From assembly GCA_900316055.1 (NCBI GenBank), contig ONBK01000007.1, positions 29,143 through 93,142 of the forward strand: DNA of 64,000 nt, in the 5' to 3' direction. Below the pieces are notes generated by a model. That model was not told the DNA's origin, ran no database searches, and saw only the letters and a program-made list of their open reading frames with translations. The DNA comes from an uncultured Bacteroidales bacterium. Its GTDB lineage: Bacteria; Bacteroidota; Bacteroidia; Bacteroidales; P3. The translations under genes and the position numbers were made by a program. Positions 16,842 to 24,967 of this stretch are shown one piece after another (within the stretch, counting starts at the first letter, position 1; each line of letters opens with the position of its first letter).

Positions 16842-17912
16842 ATGAAAAAGTTTTTTGTATTTTGGGTAGCGGCATTCTTCATGGCTCTTCCTCTCACTTC
16901 CCGAGCGGAGGAGAGCAATGAAATCGATGCCGGTTCGGAGATTATTGGACATGTCACCGACGCCCATTCGTGGCATCTGTTCGACTACGTCTCGGACGGC
17001 GAGACCCACGCCGTGGCTATCCCGCTGCCTGTCATCCTTATCAACGACGGACATCTGGACATCTTCATGTCGTCGAAGTTCGAGCACGGTCACGCCTCCT
17101 ACAAGGGCTATAGCCTTGTGGGCGGTGGGTCGGAGAAGGAGGAGATTGTCTATACCGACGCCAATGGTGTGGTGAGCAAGCCTTTCGACCTCTCCATTAC
17201 CAAGACGGCGGCAGCCATTATGGTGTCTGTTACCCTTCTGATAATCATCGTAATGGTGACAAAGAAGGGGTATAAGAAGCGCCCCAACCAAGCACCTAAA
17301 GGTCTGCAAAGTCTTGTGGAGATGCTGGTGGTATTCGTGAGGGACGATATTGTTCGTCCGATGATAGGTGAAGCCAAATACCAGAAATATCTGCCGTATC
17401 TGCTTACTCTCTTCTTCTTCATCTTCTTCAGCAACATTTTGGGTTTGATACCCATCTTCCCGGCGGGTGGCAATATCAGCGGAAACATTGCGGTCACCGC
17501 CACACTGGCGATTATCACATTCCTAATCACCAATATCAGCGGTAACCGTCATTACTGGACCGATGTTTTCAACACTCCGGGTGTTCCCGCTTGGCTAAAG
17601 ATATTCCCGCTGATGCCCTTGGTGGAATTAATGGGTGTCTTTACCAAACCCATCGTACTGATGATTCGTCTCTTTGCCAATATGACCGCCGGCCATATTG
17701 TCATCCTCGGATTTATCTTCCTCATCTTTATCCTCAGCAATCTTTTTGGCACCCTTGTGGGTAGCGGAGTGACGGTGGTGAGCATCTTCTTCAGTGTCTT
17801 TATCTCGCTGTTGGAATGTTTGGTGGCCTATCTGCAGGCTTTCGTTTTCACCATGCTCACCTCGCTCTACATCGGCATGGCGGTGGAAGAGCCGCACCAT
17901 AAGGAAGCGTGA
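16842..17912 (+). CDS. atpB: F0F1 ATP synthase subunit a
   Basis: A 356-residue subunit a of the long Bacteroidetes type: a signal peptide (to about SRAEE), a periplasmic segment with a YKGYSLVGGG stretch, then the five to six transmembrane helices of the F0 stator. The essential proton-path Arg is R276 in MIRLFANMTAGH, with a C-terminal helix including LECLVAYLQAFVFTMLTSLY. Subunit a forms the half channels beside the c-ring. No c, b, delta, alpha, gamma, beta or epsilon gene follows; the next gene is pgk, so the ATP synthase operon is split here. Confidence 0.92.
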   Translation: MKKFFVFWVAAFFMALPLTSRAEESNEIDAGSEIIGHVTDAHSWHLFDYVSDGETHAVAIPLPVILINDGHLDIFMSSKFEHGHASYKGYSLVGGGSEKEEIVYTDANGVVSKPFDLSITKTAAAIMVSVTLLIIIVMVTKKGYKKRPNQAPKGLQSLVEMLVVFVRDDIVRPMIGEAKYQKYLPYLLTLFFFIFFSNILGLIPIFPAGGNISGNIAVTATLAIITFLITNISGNRHYWTDVFNTPGVPAWLKIFPLMPLVELMGVFTKPIVLMIRLFANMTAGHIVILGFIFLIFILSNLFGTLVGSGVTVVSIFFSVFISLLECLVAYLQAFVFTMLTSLYIGMAVEEPHHKEA

Positions 17913-17917
17913 TTAAT

Positions 17918-18010
17918 GTTTGATTGCTTGATTGCGTTAATGCATGAGTGGCTGACGCAATCAAACAATCAACCACTCAAACAATCAAGCAATCAACCAT
18001 TCAAACAATT
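17918..18010. repeat. Period-8 inverted array between atpB and pgk
   Basis: Left arm GTTTGATTGCTTGATTGCG, a centre containing GAGTGGCTGACGC, then seven CAATCAAx-type units at 8 bp steps. The array has no stop codon in the pgk frame. The centre is shared with arrays at 21275 and 61211 and, more weakly, at 47749. Confidence 0.8.
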
Positions 18011-18016
18011 TATAAC

Positions 18017-19213
18017 ATGAAAAGTATTAAAGATATCAATTTTGCAGGTCGTAAAGTCCTCCTCCGTGTCGACTTCAACGTCCCTATGAACGACCAAAAG
18101 CAGATCACCGACGACACCCGTATGCGTGAGTCGATGCCCACCATCGAGAAACTTCTAAAAGACGGCGCCGCCATCATCATTATGGCCCACTTCGGTCGTC
18201 CCAAGAAAGGTGGTTTCGAGCCCGAGTTGACCCTCGAGCCTGTGGCCAAATATCTTGAGACCCTCGTGAACCGTCCCGTGAAGTTCACCCAGGAACTCCT
18301 CGGTAGCGGCAAGCCCGAGGCAATGGCTAAAGAGCTGAAGGGTGGCGAAGTGATGCTCCTTGAGAACATCCGCTTCTATCCCGAAGAGACCAAGGGTGGC
18401 GAGGACCTCGCCCGTCAGTTGGCCGCTCTCGGCGACTGCTACATCAACGACGCCTTTGGTGCTGCTCACCGTGAGCACAGCTCCACGGCTGTCATAGCCA
18501 AGTTCTTCCCCAACGACAAATACTTCGGTTTCCTCATGGAGAACGAGGTGCGTAACCTTGAGAAGCTCATGCAGAATCCTCCGCGTCCCTTTACCGCTAT
18601 CATCGGTGGCTCGAAGGTCAGCAGTAAGATTGGTATCCTTGAGAATCTTCTCGATAAGGTCGACAATATGATTATCATCGGCGGCATGCGCTACACCTTC
18701 ACCAAGGCCCTCGGTGGCAAGATTGGCAATTCTATCTGCGAAGACGACAAACTTGACCTGGCCCGCGAACTGATGCGCCGCATGGACGGGAAGGGCGTGA
18801 AGTACTATCTGCCCGTCGACAGCGTCATCGGTGACAAGTTCGGCAACGACGCCAACACCCAGATTGTCGCCTCCGGCGAGGTGCCCGACGGTTGGGAGAG
18901 TATGGACTGCGGTCCCGAGAGTTGCAAGGCCATCCACGACATCGTGATGAATAGCAAGACCATCCTCTGGAACGGCCCCGCCGGTGTCTTCGAGTTGGAG
19001 ACCTTCGCCAAGGGCACCAAGGCCATCGCCCAGAGCGTGGCTGAGAGCTGCAAGAAGGGCTGCTTCGCCGCCGTGGGCGGTGGCGACAGCGTGGCTGCCG
19101 TCAAGCAGATGGGTATCGCCGACCAGATGAGCTACGTCTCCACTGGCGGTGGCGCCATGCTCGAATACCTCGAAGGCAAAGTCCTCCCCGGCATCAAAGC
19201 CATCCAGGACTAA
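18017..19213 (+). CDS. pgk: Phosphoglycerate kinase
   Basis: A 398-residue enzyme of lower glycolysis transferring phosphate between 1,3-bisphosphoglycerate and ADP. Diagnostic segments are LLRVDFNVPM, AHFGRPKKG, the ENIRFYPEE strand, the HREHSSTAVIAKF hinge and the C-terminal nucleotide loop GGGDSVAAV. The frame stays open 23 codons further upstream to 17948, but that extension is encoded by the period-8 array and lacks family similarity, so ATG 18017 (MKSIKDINFAGRKVLLRV) is chosen. gapA lies elsewhere in the window (48.6 kb). Confidence 0.95.
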   Translation: MKSIKDINFAGRKVLLRVDFNVPMNDQKQITDDTRMRESMPTIEKLLKDGAAIIIMAHFGRPKKGGFEPELTLEPVAKYLETLVNRPVKFTQELLGSGKPEAMAKELKGGEVMLLENIRFYPEETKGGEDLARQLAALGDCYINDAFGAAHREHSSTAVIAKFFPNDKYFGFLMENEVRNLEKLMQNPPRPFTAIIGGSKVSSKIGILENLLDKVDNMIIIGGMRYTFTKALGGKIGNSICEDDKLDLARELMRRMDGKGVKYYLPVDSVIGDKFGNDANTQIVASGEVPDGWESMDCGPESCKAIHDIVMNSKTILWNGPAGVFELETFAKGTKAIAQSVAESCKKGCFAAVGGGDSVAAVKQMGIADQMSYVSTGGGAMLEYLEGKVLPGIKAIQD

Positions 19214-19224
19214 AGGTTCTATTA

Positions 19225-19265
19225 TAAAAGAAGAGGGGCTTCTATCAGAAGCCCCTCTTCTTTTA
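19225..19265. terminator. Bidirectional terminator between pgk and nitroreductase
   Basis: Perfect 18-bp stem 19225-19242 with 19248-19265 around the loop TATCA. A-rich and T-rich ends serve both convergent genes. Confidence 0.9.
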
Positions 19266-19277
19266 TACAATTATCTG

Positions 19278-19835
19278 TTATTCCGCCCAGCGGATATAGT
19301 TGGTTTTGCGGGGCAGGGGAGAGGGGATGGGCTTTGAAGGGTAGCCGACGACTAAATGGTCGATGCCCTCATAGTCGCCTTCGATTTCAAGTTCTTTCAG
19401 AATTTGCTTGCCTTCTTCGGAGTCGAACTCTTGTTTGGCGCGGTGTATCCAGCATGAGGCCAGTCCCACGGCTTCGGCGGCATTGGCCATATTGGTAAGC
19501 ACGGCACAACCATCATAGAGGTAGGTGGGTACCGAACGGTCGGCAAGTACAAGCAGTACAACAGGGGCGCCATAGAAAGGGTCGATGCCTTCGTGCGCCA
19601 CACCTCCTCGAGCGATGGTGAGTTCATTCCAGATGCGGGCATTCATTGCCGAGAGACGGTCGCGTAGCGATTTATTGGTGATGGCTACAATCAGCGGACT
19701 CTGTTTCCCGTGACCGGTGGGAGCCCATGTGCCAGCTTCGCAAATCTTCTCAAGGAGTGCGCGTTCGGGCATTTGTGAAGAAAAAGCGCGGCAACTGCGT
19801 CGCGCTTTCATATTGTCGAGAACTTGATTGTTCAT
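19278..19835 (-). CDS. Nitroreductase family protein
   Basis: A 185-residue FMN-dependent NAD(P)H oxidoreductase of the nitroreductase fold. Visible are the N-terminal FMN phosphate-binding ARRSCRAFSSQ, the TWAPTGHGKQSPLIV segment, and a C-terminal VGYPSKPIPSPLPRK typical of small Bacteroidales and clostridial members. The natural substrate is not predictable. Its start overlaps the stop of the upstream lipoprotein gene by four bases, so the pair forms an operon driven from about 20330. Confidence 0.88.
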   Translation of the reverse strand: MNNQVLDNMKARRSCRAFSSQMPERALLEKICEAGTWAPTGHGKQSPLIVAITNKSLRDRLSAMNARIWNELTIARGGVAHEGIDPFYGAPVVLLVLADRSVPTYLYDGCAVLTNMANAAEAVGLASCWIHRAKQEFDSEEGKQILKELEIEGDYEGIDHLVVGYPSKPIPSPLPRKTNYIRWAE

Positions 19836-20284
19836 TTTTTATCAACGGCTTTAATGAGGCTAATGACAGGAGCAGATGCGGCTTGCTGGTTCTGTTGGGA
19901 GGTGTTGCTCGAACTGACGTTGGCAAGTCCGCTACATGTCAGCAGGAGGTTGATAAATTCGTTGGAATTATGGTTGGTGATAAGACCGGCAGATGACATG
20001 ACAAGGCCAGTGGCGAAAGATTTACGGTAACTCGAGTTGTCCTTGTTGGCTTTAATCTGGGTGTAGGCAGTGGCCAGCGCAAGGGCGTTGGAAAGGTTGT
20101 TGCCAGAGGTGAGGTTGATGGTGCCTGTGGATTTGTACGAGTTGTAGAGACCGAGTATTGCGCTGCCGCAGGTCTGGCCCATGGAGGTGGCTGCTGTGTT
20201 TGATGAAGCTGCCGAACCAAGGATGCCACAAGAAGTGAATGCCAGCGAGGCGAAACATACAAGAATAATAGATAAACGTTTCAT
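19832..20284 (-). CDS. Small lipoprotein of unknown function
   Basis: A 150-residue protein with a signal peptide and lipobox (LAFTSCG, Cys19), then a Ser/Asn/Thr-rich body (AASSNTAATSMGQTCGSAILG, cut by short hydrophobic helices) and a Gln/Ser-rich C terminus. The repeated small residues and the helix LSNALALATAYTQIK suggest a compact helical periplasmic lipoprotein. No family recognised. First gene of a two-gene operon with the nitroreductase. Confidence 0.7.
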   Translation of the reverse strand: MKRLSIILVCFASLAFTSCGILGSAASSNTAATSMGQTCGSAILGLYNSYKSTGTINLTSGNNLSNALALATAYTQIKANKDNSSYRKSFATGLVMSSAGLITNHNSNEFINLLLTCSGLANVSSSNTSQQNQQAASAPVISLIKAVDKK

Positions 20285-20327
20285 ATTCTGTAATTTTAAT
20301 TGTTAATAATAATTTCTATACAAACTG

Positions 20328-20335
20328 CAAATATA
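20328..20335 (-). promoter_or_regulatory. -7 promoter element for lipoprotein-nitroreductase operon
   Basis: On the minus strand TATATTTG followed by CAG; leader about 36 nt to the ATG at 20284. Confidence 0.65.
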
Positions 20336-20377
20336 CACAAAAAAATATAATTGAAATATGAAAAATACGGAATGACC

Positions 20378-22267
20378 TTAGTTAATAATCTCGTCGAGTT
20401 CAAGCCAACGGAGCTCTTTTTCGTCAAGAAGAGCAATCACTTCACCGATGCGGGTAGAGGCTTTCATGATTTCTGTTGGGTCGGTCATTGCGCCGTCACT
20501 AAGATGCTGTTCAAGGGTGGCCTTTTCTGTGGTAAGTGATTCAATCTCAGTGGTGAGTGATTCGTATTCTTTTTGTTCCTTGTAGGTGGCCTTCCGTTTA
20601 GGTGATAGTTGAGAGCTGTGGGGTGAAACTTTATTGTTGACCTTTTGAGCTTTTTCTTCTTTCACCTTTAACTTTTCACCTTTCACCTTCTCTAATCGGT
20701 ACTGCGTATAGTTGCTGTGGTAGTCCTTTATTTTGCCATTGCCCTCGAACACGAGGAGATGGTCGACGATATGATCCATAAAGGAACGGTCGTGCGAGAC
20801 GATGATAAGACACCCTTTGTAGGTCTGGAGAAATTGCTCCAGAATCTGTAAGGTGTAGATGTCGAGGTCGTTGGTGGGCTCATCGAGGATGAGAAAGTTG
20901 GGGTTGGCCATGAGAATCTGCAGCAGGTAGAGTCGCCGCTTCTCGCCACCGCTGAGGTTGCCGAAGTAGTTGTACTGCGTCGTGCCGTCGAATCCGAAGT
21001 AGGTGAGGAACTGGTGTGCCGACATGCTCTTGCCGTTGTCCAATTCTATCTCTTCGGCGATGTCTTTTACCAAGTCGATGACACGTCGGTCGGCAGGTGC
21101 GCTCAAGCCCGCTTGTGTGTAGAATCCAAACTGGATGGTTTGTCCAACAACAACACGCCCGCTGGTGGGTTTTAGTTTCTCTGTGATGATATTCAGAAAT
21201 GTACTCTTCCCTACGCCGTTGGGGCCCACAATGCCAATCTTTTCTCCCTTTTTGAATACGTAACTATAATCGTCGATTAATGTGTTAATGTGTGAATGCG
21301 TTAATGTATTAGTGGCTGGCGCATCAATACTAACGCAATTACGCTTTGGCGCATTAACGCAATAGGTAATGTTGTACAGTTCAAGGATTTTTCCACCGAT
21401 GCGCTCGGTCTTCACGGTGAGTTGGGGACGGGTCTCGTCGAAGCGCGTGTGAGCTTTGGCTTCCAACTCGTAGAAAGCATCGATGCGGGCTTGCGCTTTG
21501 GTGCCACGAGCCTGTGGCATGCGGCGCATCCACTCGAGTTCGGTGCGGTAGAGACTACGGGCTTTCGCCACTTCGGCACGCTCGTTGGCCTCGCGTTCGG
21601 CTTTCTTCTCTAAATAATAATCATAATGTCCTTTGTAATGATAGAGTCGCGCGTTGTCGAGTTCGTAGATATTGTCGCAGACGTTGTCGAGGAAGTAACG
21701 GTCGTGGGTGACCATAAGGATGGCGAGTCGTTGGCGCGAGAGAAATTCCTCAAGCCATTCGATCATCTCGATGTCAAGGTGGTTGGTAGGCTCGTCGAGG
21801 ATGAGCAGGTTGCAGTCGTCCATCAGCAGTCGGCATAGTGCAACCTTCTTCTGCTCGCCACCGCTGAGGGTCTCCATTTGGCGGTCAAGGAGGCTGTCGA
21901 CCTTCATGCGACTCAGAATTTCCTCCATCCGCTGTTCGAAAGTCCACTCGTCCTCTGTCTCGGGCTTTTGTACATCGTAGACAAAATCGCGCACCATCTG
22001 TTGGGGGTAGGCCTCGGGGCTTTGGGGTAGGTAGGCGAGCTTTAGATCGCCTCGGAAGGTAATCTTACCACTGTCCTGCAGCGTATTGTAACCACGTTGT
22101 CCAGCGGCCGTCATGATGATATTGAGCAGGGTCGACTTACCGTATCCATTGCGGGCAATGAGGGCCGACTTCTGTCCTGCGTTGATGCCGAAGGAGATGT
22201 CTTCGAAGAGCAGTTTGTCGCCGAAACTCTTGGTGAGGTTTTCTACTGTGAGCAGTGCGTCAGCCAT
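20378..22267 (-). CDS. uup: ABC-F family ATPase (Uup-like)
   Basis: A 629-residue soluble protein with two ATP-binding cassettes and no membrane domain. NBD1 has a slightly unusual Walker A (ARNGYGKST) with LSGGEQKKVALCRLL and LILDEPTNHLD; NBD2 has GPNGVGKST with LSGGEKRRLYLLQIL and LILDEPTNDLD. The C-terminal Lys/Glu coiled coil (EYESLTTEIESLTTEKATLEQ) is the Uup type. ABC-F proteins act on ribosomes or on DNA junctions. Two repeat arrays are inserted in frame: one in the turn before NBD2 strand 2 (about residues 300-331, VSIDAPATNTLTHSHINTLI) and one in the linker before the coiled coil (about 524-558). It follows the acid phosphatase gene by 9 bp. Confidence 0.9.
   Translation of the reverse strand: MADALLTVENLTKSFGDKLLFEDISFGINAGQKSALIARNGYGKSTLLNIIMTAAGQRGYNTLQDSGKITFRGDLKLAYLPQSPEAYPQQMVRDFVYDVQKPETEDEWTFEQRMEEILSRMKVDSLLDRQMETLSGGEQKKVALCRLLMDDCNLLILDEPTNHLDIEMIEWLEEFLSRQRLAILMVTHDRYFLDNVCDNIYELDNARLYHYKGHYDYYLEKKAEREANERAEVAKARSLYRTELEWMRRMPQARGTKAQARIDAFYELEAKAHTRFDETRPQLTVKTERIGGKILELYNITYCVNAPKRNCVSIDAPATNTLTHSHINTLIDDYSYVFKKGEKIGIVGPNGVGKSTFLNIITEKLKPTSGRVVVGQTIQFGFYTQAGLSAPADRRVIDLVKDIAEEIELDNGKSMSAHQFLTYFGFDGTTQYNYFGNLSGGEKRRLYLLQILMANPNFLILDEPTNDLDIYTLQILEQFLQTYKGCLIIVSHDRSFMDHIVDHLLVFEGNGKIKDYHSNYTQYRLEKVKGEKLKVKEEKAQKVNNKVSPHSSQLSPKRKATYKEQKEYESLTTEIESLTTEKATLEQHLSDGAMTDPTEIMKASTRIGEVIALLDEKELRWLELDEIIN
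20594..20694. repeat. Period-7 inverted array in ABC-F linker
   Basis: Minus-strand units AAGGTGA, AAGGTGA, AAAGTTA, AAGGTGA, AAGAAGA, then a centre and a TCACC-containing opposite arm. Encodes KVKGEKLKVKEEKAQK. Confidence 0.7.
21275..21368. repeat. Period-8 inverted array inside NBD2 of ABC-F
   Basis: Plus-strand units nnTTAATG at 8 bp steps, centre TTAGTGGCTGGCGC, then a right arm with CATTAACGCAAT. The centre matches the atpB-pgk spacer element. It enlarges a surface turn of the ATPase fold while keeping the frame. Confidence 0.8.
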
Positions 22268-22276
22268 TTTTAACTC

Positions 22277-23002
22277 TTATCTCCAATCTCTTAACTTCGT
22301 GTACTCTTTCTTGGCCTTCTCCATGAGGACGAGAAAGCGAGGGTCGGCATGAAGTCGTGCGACGGCGGCACTGGAGCAGAGACGGCCGGCGTCGACATCG
22401 CTTTGCCAATGGAATCCGGCAATGACGCGGCTCTGGCCAAACCTGTATCCGATGGTCAGGATGGCGTCGGCATGCTCGGGAGCCAGTTCGGTGAGCAGCA
22501 GGGCAGCACTCCATCCAAGAATGGTGTGGCCGGAAGGGTAGGAGCCGTTGTGACTCAGTTCTTCCTCGTCATTGGGCACGATGGTGGGCTCGTCGAAGAA
22601 GACATAGGGGCGTGTGCGCATATAGTGTTCTTTGGGAAGTTTACCCACTTGATCGGTTGTCATCAATCCAATGCTGAGCATCTCATAGATGGCTGGCGAG
22701 GTTTCTTTGCTGATGGTCAAACCAATAGCATCGCTGTATATGCGGCAGATATTTGCCATGCTCCATTCAGCATCGCTTACAGCAATGGCACAACGCACGC
22801 TGTCTTTTCGCTGCCCGAGCCCCCAACGATACTGGGCTTTGTCGTAGGCGAAGGCCGCTGACGCAGTGTCAGGTGGCGCTGGCAGAAAGATTACTGCATT
22901 AGGCATGTCCTCTTTCATAATCAAGGGGTCTTGCCCATAGGTGCTGATAGAAATGAAGAAAAGAAAGGTGAGTAAGGTGGTTGAAGGGAGAATGTGTTTC
23001 AT
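22277..23002 (-). CDS. Class A nonspecific acid phosphatase (PAP2 superfamily)
   Basis: A secreted phosphomonoesterase of about 241 residues when started at MKHILPST (23002), which gives a clean signal peptide ending STYGQ; the frame extends five codons further. The three PAP2 signatures are present: K-x6-RP (KEHYMRTRPY), PSGH (SYPSGHTILG) and SR-x5-H-x3-D (SRVIAGFHWQSD). The two His residues are the nucleophile and acid/base. Periplasmic phosphate scavenging is the expected role. Cotranscribed with the ABC-F gene. Confidence 0.87.
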   Translation of the reverse strand: MKHILPSTTLLTFLFFISISTYGQDPLIMKEDMPNAVIFLPAPPDTASAAFAYDKAQYRWGLGQRKDSVRCAIAVSDAEWSMANICRIYSDAIGLTISKETSPAIYEMLSIGLMTTDQVGKLPKEHYMRTRPYVFFDEPTIVPNDEEELSHNGSYPSGHTILGWSAALLLTELAPEHADAILTIGYRFGQSRVIAGFHWQSDVDAGRLCSSAAVARLHADPRFLVLMEKAKKEYTKLRDWR

Positions 23003-23031
23003 AATCTTAGTTTCCAATTATCTTTCTTGAT

Positions 23032-23153
23032 AACGTTTGACGTTTAAAGTTTAAGGTTTAAAGTTTAAGGTTTAAAGTTTAAAGAATTATGATTTAAGAA
23101 AGGCTGTGTCAGCCTCTTTAACCGTTAAACGTTAACCTTTAATCTTAATAACG
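23032..23153. repeat. Period-7 inverted array upstream of pseudouridine synthase gene
   Basis: Left arm of GTTTAAA/GTTTAAG units at 7 bp steps (23042-23085), centre hairpin AGGCTG-TGT-CAGCCT (23101-23115), right arm of CCGTTAAACGTTAACC type. The centre resembles that of the 41122 array. It may act as terminator for divergent transcripts. Confidence 0.8.
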
Positions 23154-23233
23154 TTTGTGCCTTATTATTATTGTACGCGAATCTTTTTAAAAATATAGCA
23201 GTGATACAATAAATTGTTTTTTTTAGAGTTATC

Positions 23234-24163
23234 ATGGAAAAAATAGCGACAATGATTAAGAAAGACAACGTTAAGCCACAGAATAAAACTCGTAAGACTG
23301 GCGATGCCCAAAAAACTAGTGAAACAAGAAAACCTAGTTTTACGAGGGATAGCAGAGATACCAGTTATAGTAGGAAAACCAGAAGCACTCGCCCGTCAGG
23401 TAAAAAACCTGTAGGCCCGCAAAAACCGAAGGAGCCCCACCCCGAGGGGGCTATGCGGCTTAACAAGTATATCGCCCATGCCGGCATCTGCTCGCGCCGT
23501 GAGGCCGACGAACTCATTGCCGCCGGCAGTGTGAAGGTCAACGGCAAAGTGGTCACTGAGATGGGCTATCAAGTGCTTCCGGGCGACGAGGTCTCCTACG
23601 GTGGCGAGAAGCTCCGCAGTGAGAAACTCCGCTACTTTCTTCTCAACAAGCCCAAGGGTTTCATCACCACCACCGACGACCCGCAGGAGCGCCGCACGGT
23701 GATGATGCTTATGGACGGATGCTGCGCCGAACGCATCTATCCTGTTGGCCGCCTCGACCGCGCCACCACAGGTCTGCTGCTCTTCACCAACGACGGCGAG
23801 CTGGCCAAGCGCCTCACACATCCTTCTACGCAGGTGTATAAAATTTACCAGGTGGAACTCAATAAGCCTGTTACTAAGGAGGATATGAAGAAATTACTTG
23901 AAGGCATAGAGTTGGAGGATGGCCCTATGCATGTGGATGATATTCAGTATGCTGCCAACGGTGGTACCATCGACAAGCGTGTTGTGGGTGTGGAGCTGCA
24001 CAGCGGACGCAACCGCATCGTGCGACGCTTGTTTGAGGCCCTCGGCTATGAGGTCCACAAACTCGACCGTGTCGTCTTCGCAGGCCTCACCAAGAAAGAC
24101 CTCCCTCGCGGCCGCTGGCGTGAGCTGACAGATAAAGAGGTGGGCTTCCTCAAGATGATATAA
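23234..24163 (+). CDS. rluB: Pseudouridine synthase, RsuA/RluB family
   Basis: A 309-residue enzyme isomerising uridine in rRNA. An N-terminal S4 RNA-binding domain (MRLNKYIAHAGICSRREADE, then VKVNGKVV) is followed by the catalytic domain with Asp175 in GRLDRATTGLLLF and a C-terminal RNRIVRRLFEALGYEV. RluB (23S U2605) is the likely assignment, although RluE/RsuA cannot be excluded. The first 70 residues are an extra basic low-complexity tail: from about residue 26 to 52 it is a run of tripeptides such as ETR, KPS, FTR, DSR from a 9-bp DNA repeat. ATG 23252 is an alternative start. Confidence 0.88.
   Translation: MEKIATMIKKDNVKPQNKTRKTGDAQKTSETRKPSFTRDSRDTSYSRKTRSTRPSGKKPVGPQKPKEPHPEGAMRLNKYIAHAGICSRREADELIAAGSVKVNGKVVTEMGYQVLPGDEVSYGGEKLRSEKLRYFLLNKPKGFITTTDDPQERRTVMMLMDGCCAERIYPVGRLDRATTGLLLFTNDGELAKRLTHPSTQVYKIYQVELNKPVTKEDMKKLLEGIELEDGPMHVDDIQYAANGGTIDKRVVGVELHSGRNRIVRRLFEALGYEVHKLDRVVFAGLTKKDLPRGRWRELTDKEVGFLKMI
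23309..23391. repeat. Period-9 array encoding basic tail of RluB
   Basis: About nine units of the form nnnnnCnAG at 9 bp spacing; the first (AAAAACTAG) matches the A2M array at 10014. Reads as tripeptides ending in Arg or Ser. Confidence 0.7.
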
Positions 24164-24173
24164 TTGGGGGAAT

Positions 24174-24692
24174 ATGAAAAGGACTGTATTGTTATCCATG
24201 ACGGCGATTGTTCTGGTTGCTGTCGGGTGTAGCAGTTTAAGGTCAGGACATTTAGAGTTGCCCAAGCGTGCAGTGGGGCACATTGAGGCTTGTGGACAAA
24301 AAGATAATGTATTGTCAATTGTTTATGGAAAGTGCGACCATGAATGGTTATACCCTTACATCTTTAATTTGCCAGAGAAATGCTGGACGGTTGTGACTTT
24401 TGATAGTGTGAAAATGGTCTATGATACCAAAGGAGAATGCTTGTATTCGTATGTTCTTAGATGGACAGATGACCTTGACACAAAGTATTTTTCTGACATT
24501 CCTAATGCCGATAAGATGATGAGGCATCTTTATGCAAAAAGCAAAGATATCCAGGTGGTTGGCGTTATAAGAGATACTGATGGGTGGATTATAGCTGCAT
24601 ACGAAACCCACGCGTCGTCACATTATGGTTATCCGCGATACTATTATTTTCGCCCCGACGGCAGTTATCGCGGATGTAAGATAATTGCATAA
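24174..24692 (+). CDS. Lipoprotein of unknown function
   Basis: A 172-residue protein with a signal peptide and lipobox (VAVGCSS, Cys19). The mature part is rich in Tyr, Trp and Asp, with a C-terminal segment HYGYPRYYYFRPDGSYRG. Codon use is more AT-rich than the flanking genes. No family recognised. It follows rluB by 10 bp and overlaps the next gene by one base, so the three are probably cotranscribed. Confidence 0.7.
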   Translation: MKRTVLLSMTAIVLVAVGCSSLRSGHLELPKRAVGHIEACGQKDNVLSIVYGKCDHEWLYPYIFNLPEKCWTVVTFDSVKMVYDTKGECLYSYVLRWTDDLDTKYFSDIPNADKMMRHLYAKSKDIQVVGVIRDTDGWIIAAYETHASSHYGYPRYYYFRPDGSYRGCKIIA

Positions 24693-24967
24693 TGGCACAT
24701 TGTTTTACTGCCACCATCTTTCAGAACGGCGACATGGACGCCGCCTATATTATGGTGCCCGTCGACATCCGCAAGGAATATGGCAAAGGCCGGATAAAAG
24801 TGAAGGCTACCTTTGACGGCGAGCCCTACAGCGGCAGCGTAGTTAATATGGGCGTGAAGGATGCCGACGGAAATGTCTGCTACATTATAGGTATCACCAA
24901 AGCCCTCCGCCAGAAGATTGGCAAGACCTTCGGCGACAGCGTGGAGGTGGAGATTACTCCCCGATAA
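24692..24967 (+). CDS. DUF1905 domain protein
   Basis: A 91-residue single-domain DUF1905 protein (FTATIFQNGDMDAAYIMVPV, VKATFDGEPYSGSVVNMG, TKALRQKIGKTFGDSVEVEI). This small beta-barrel family often accompanies YdeI-type proteins; biochemical role unknown. The start ATG shares its A with the TAA stop upstream. The last 14 bases overlap the convergent RsmI-like gene. Confidence 0.82.
   Translation: MAHCFTATIFQNGDMDAAYIMVPVDIRKEYGKGRIKVKATFDGEPYSGSVVNMGVKDADGNVCYIIGITKALRQKIGKTFGDSVEVEITPR

Noticed and set aside
17948-18016. Upstream start for pgk
   Set aside because: The 23 extra codons are array DNA and the family N terminus starts at 18017.
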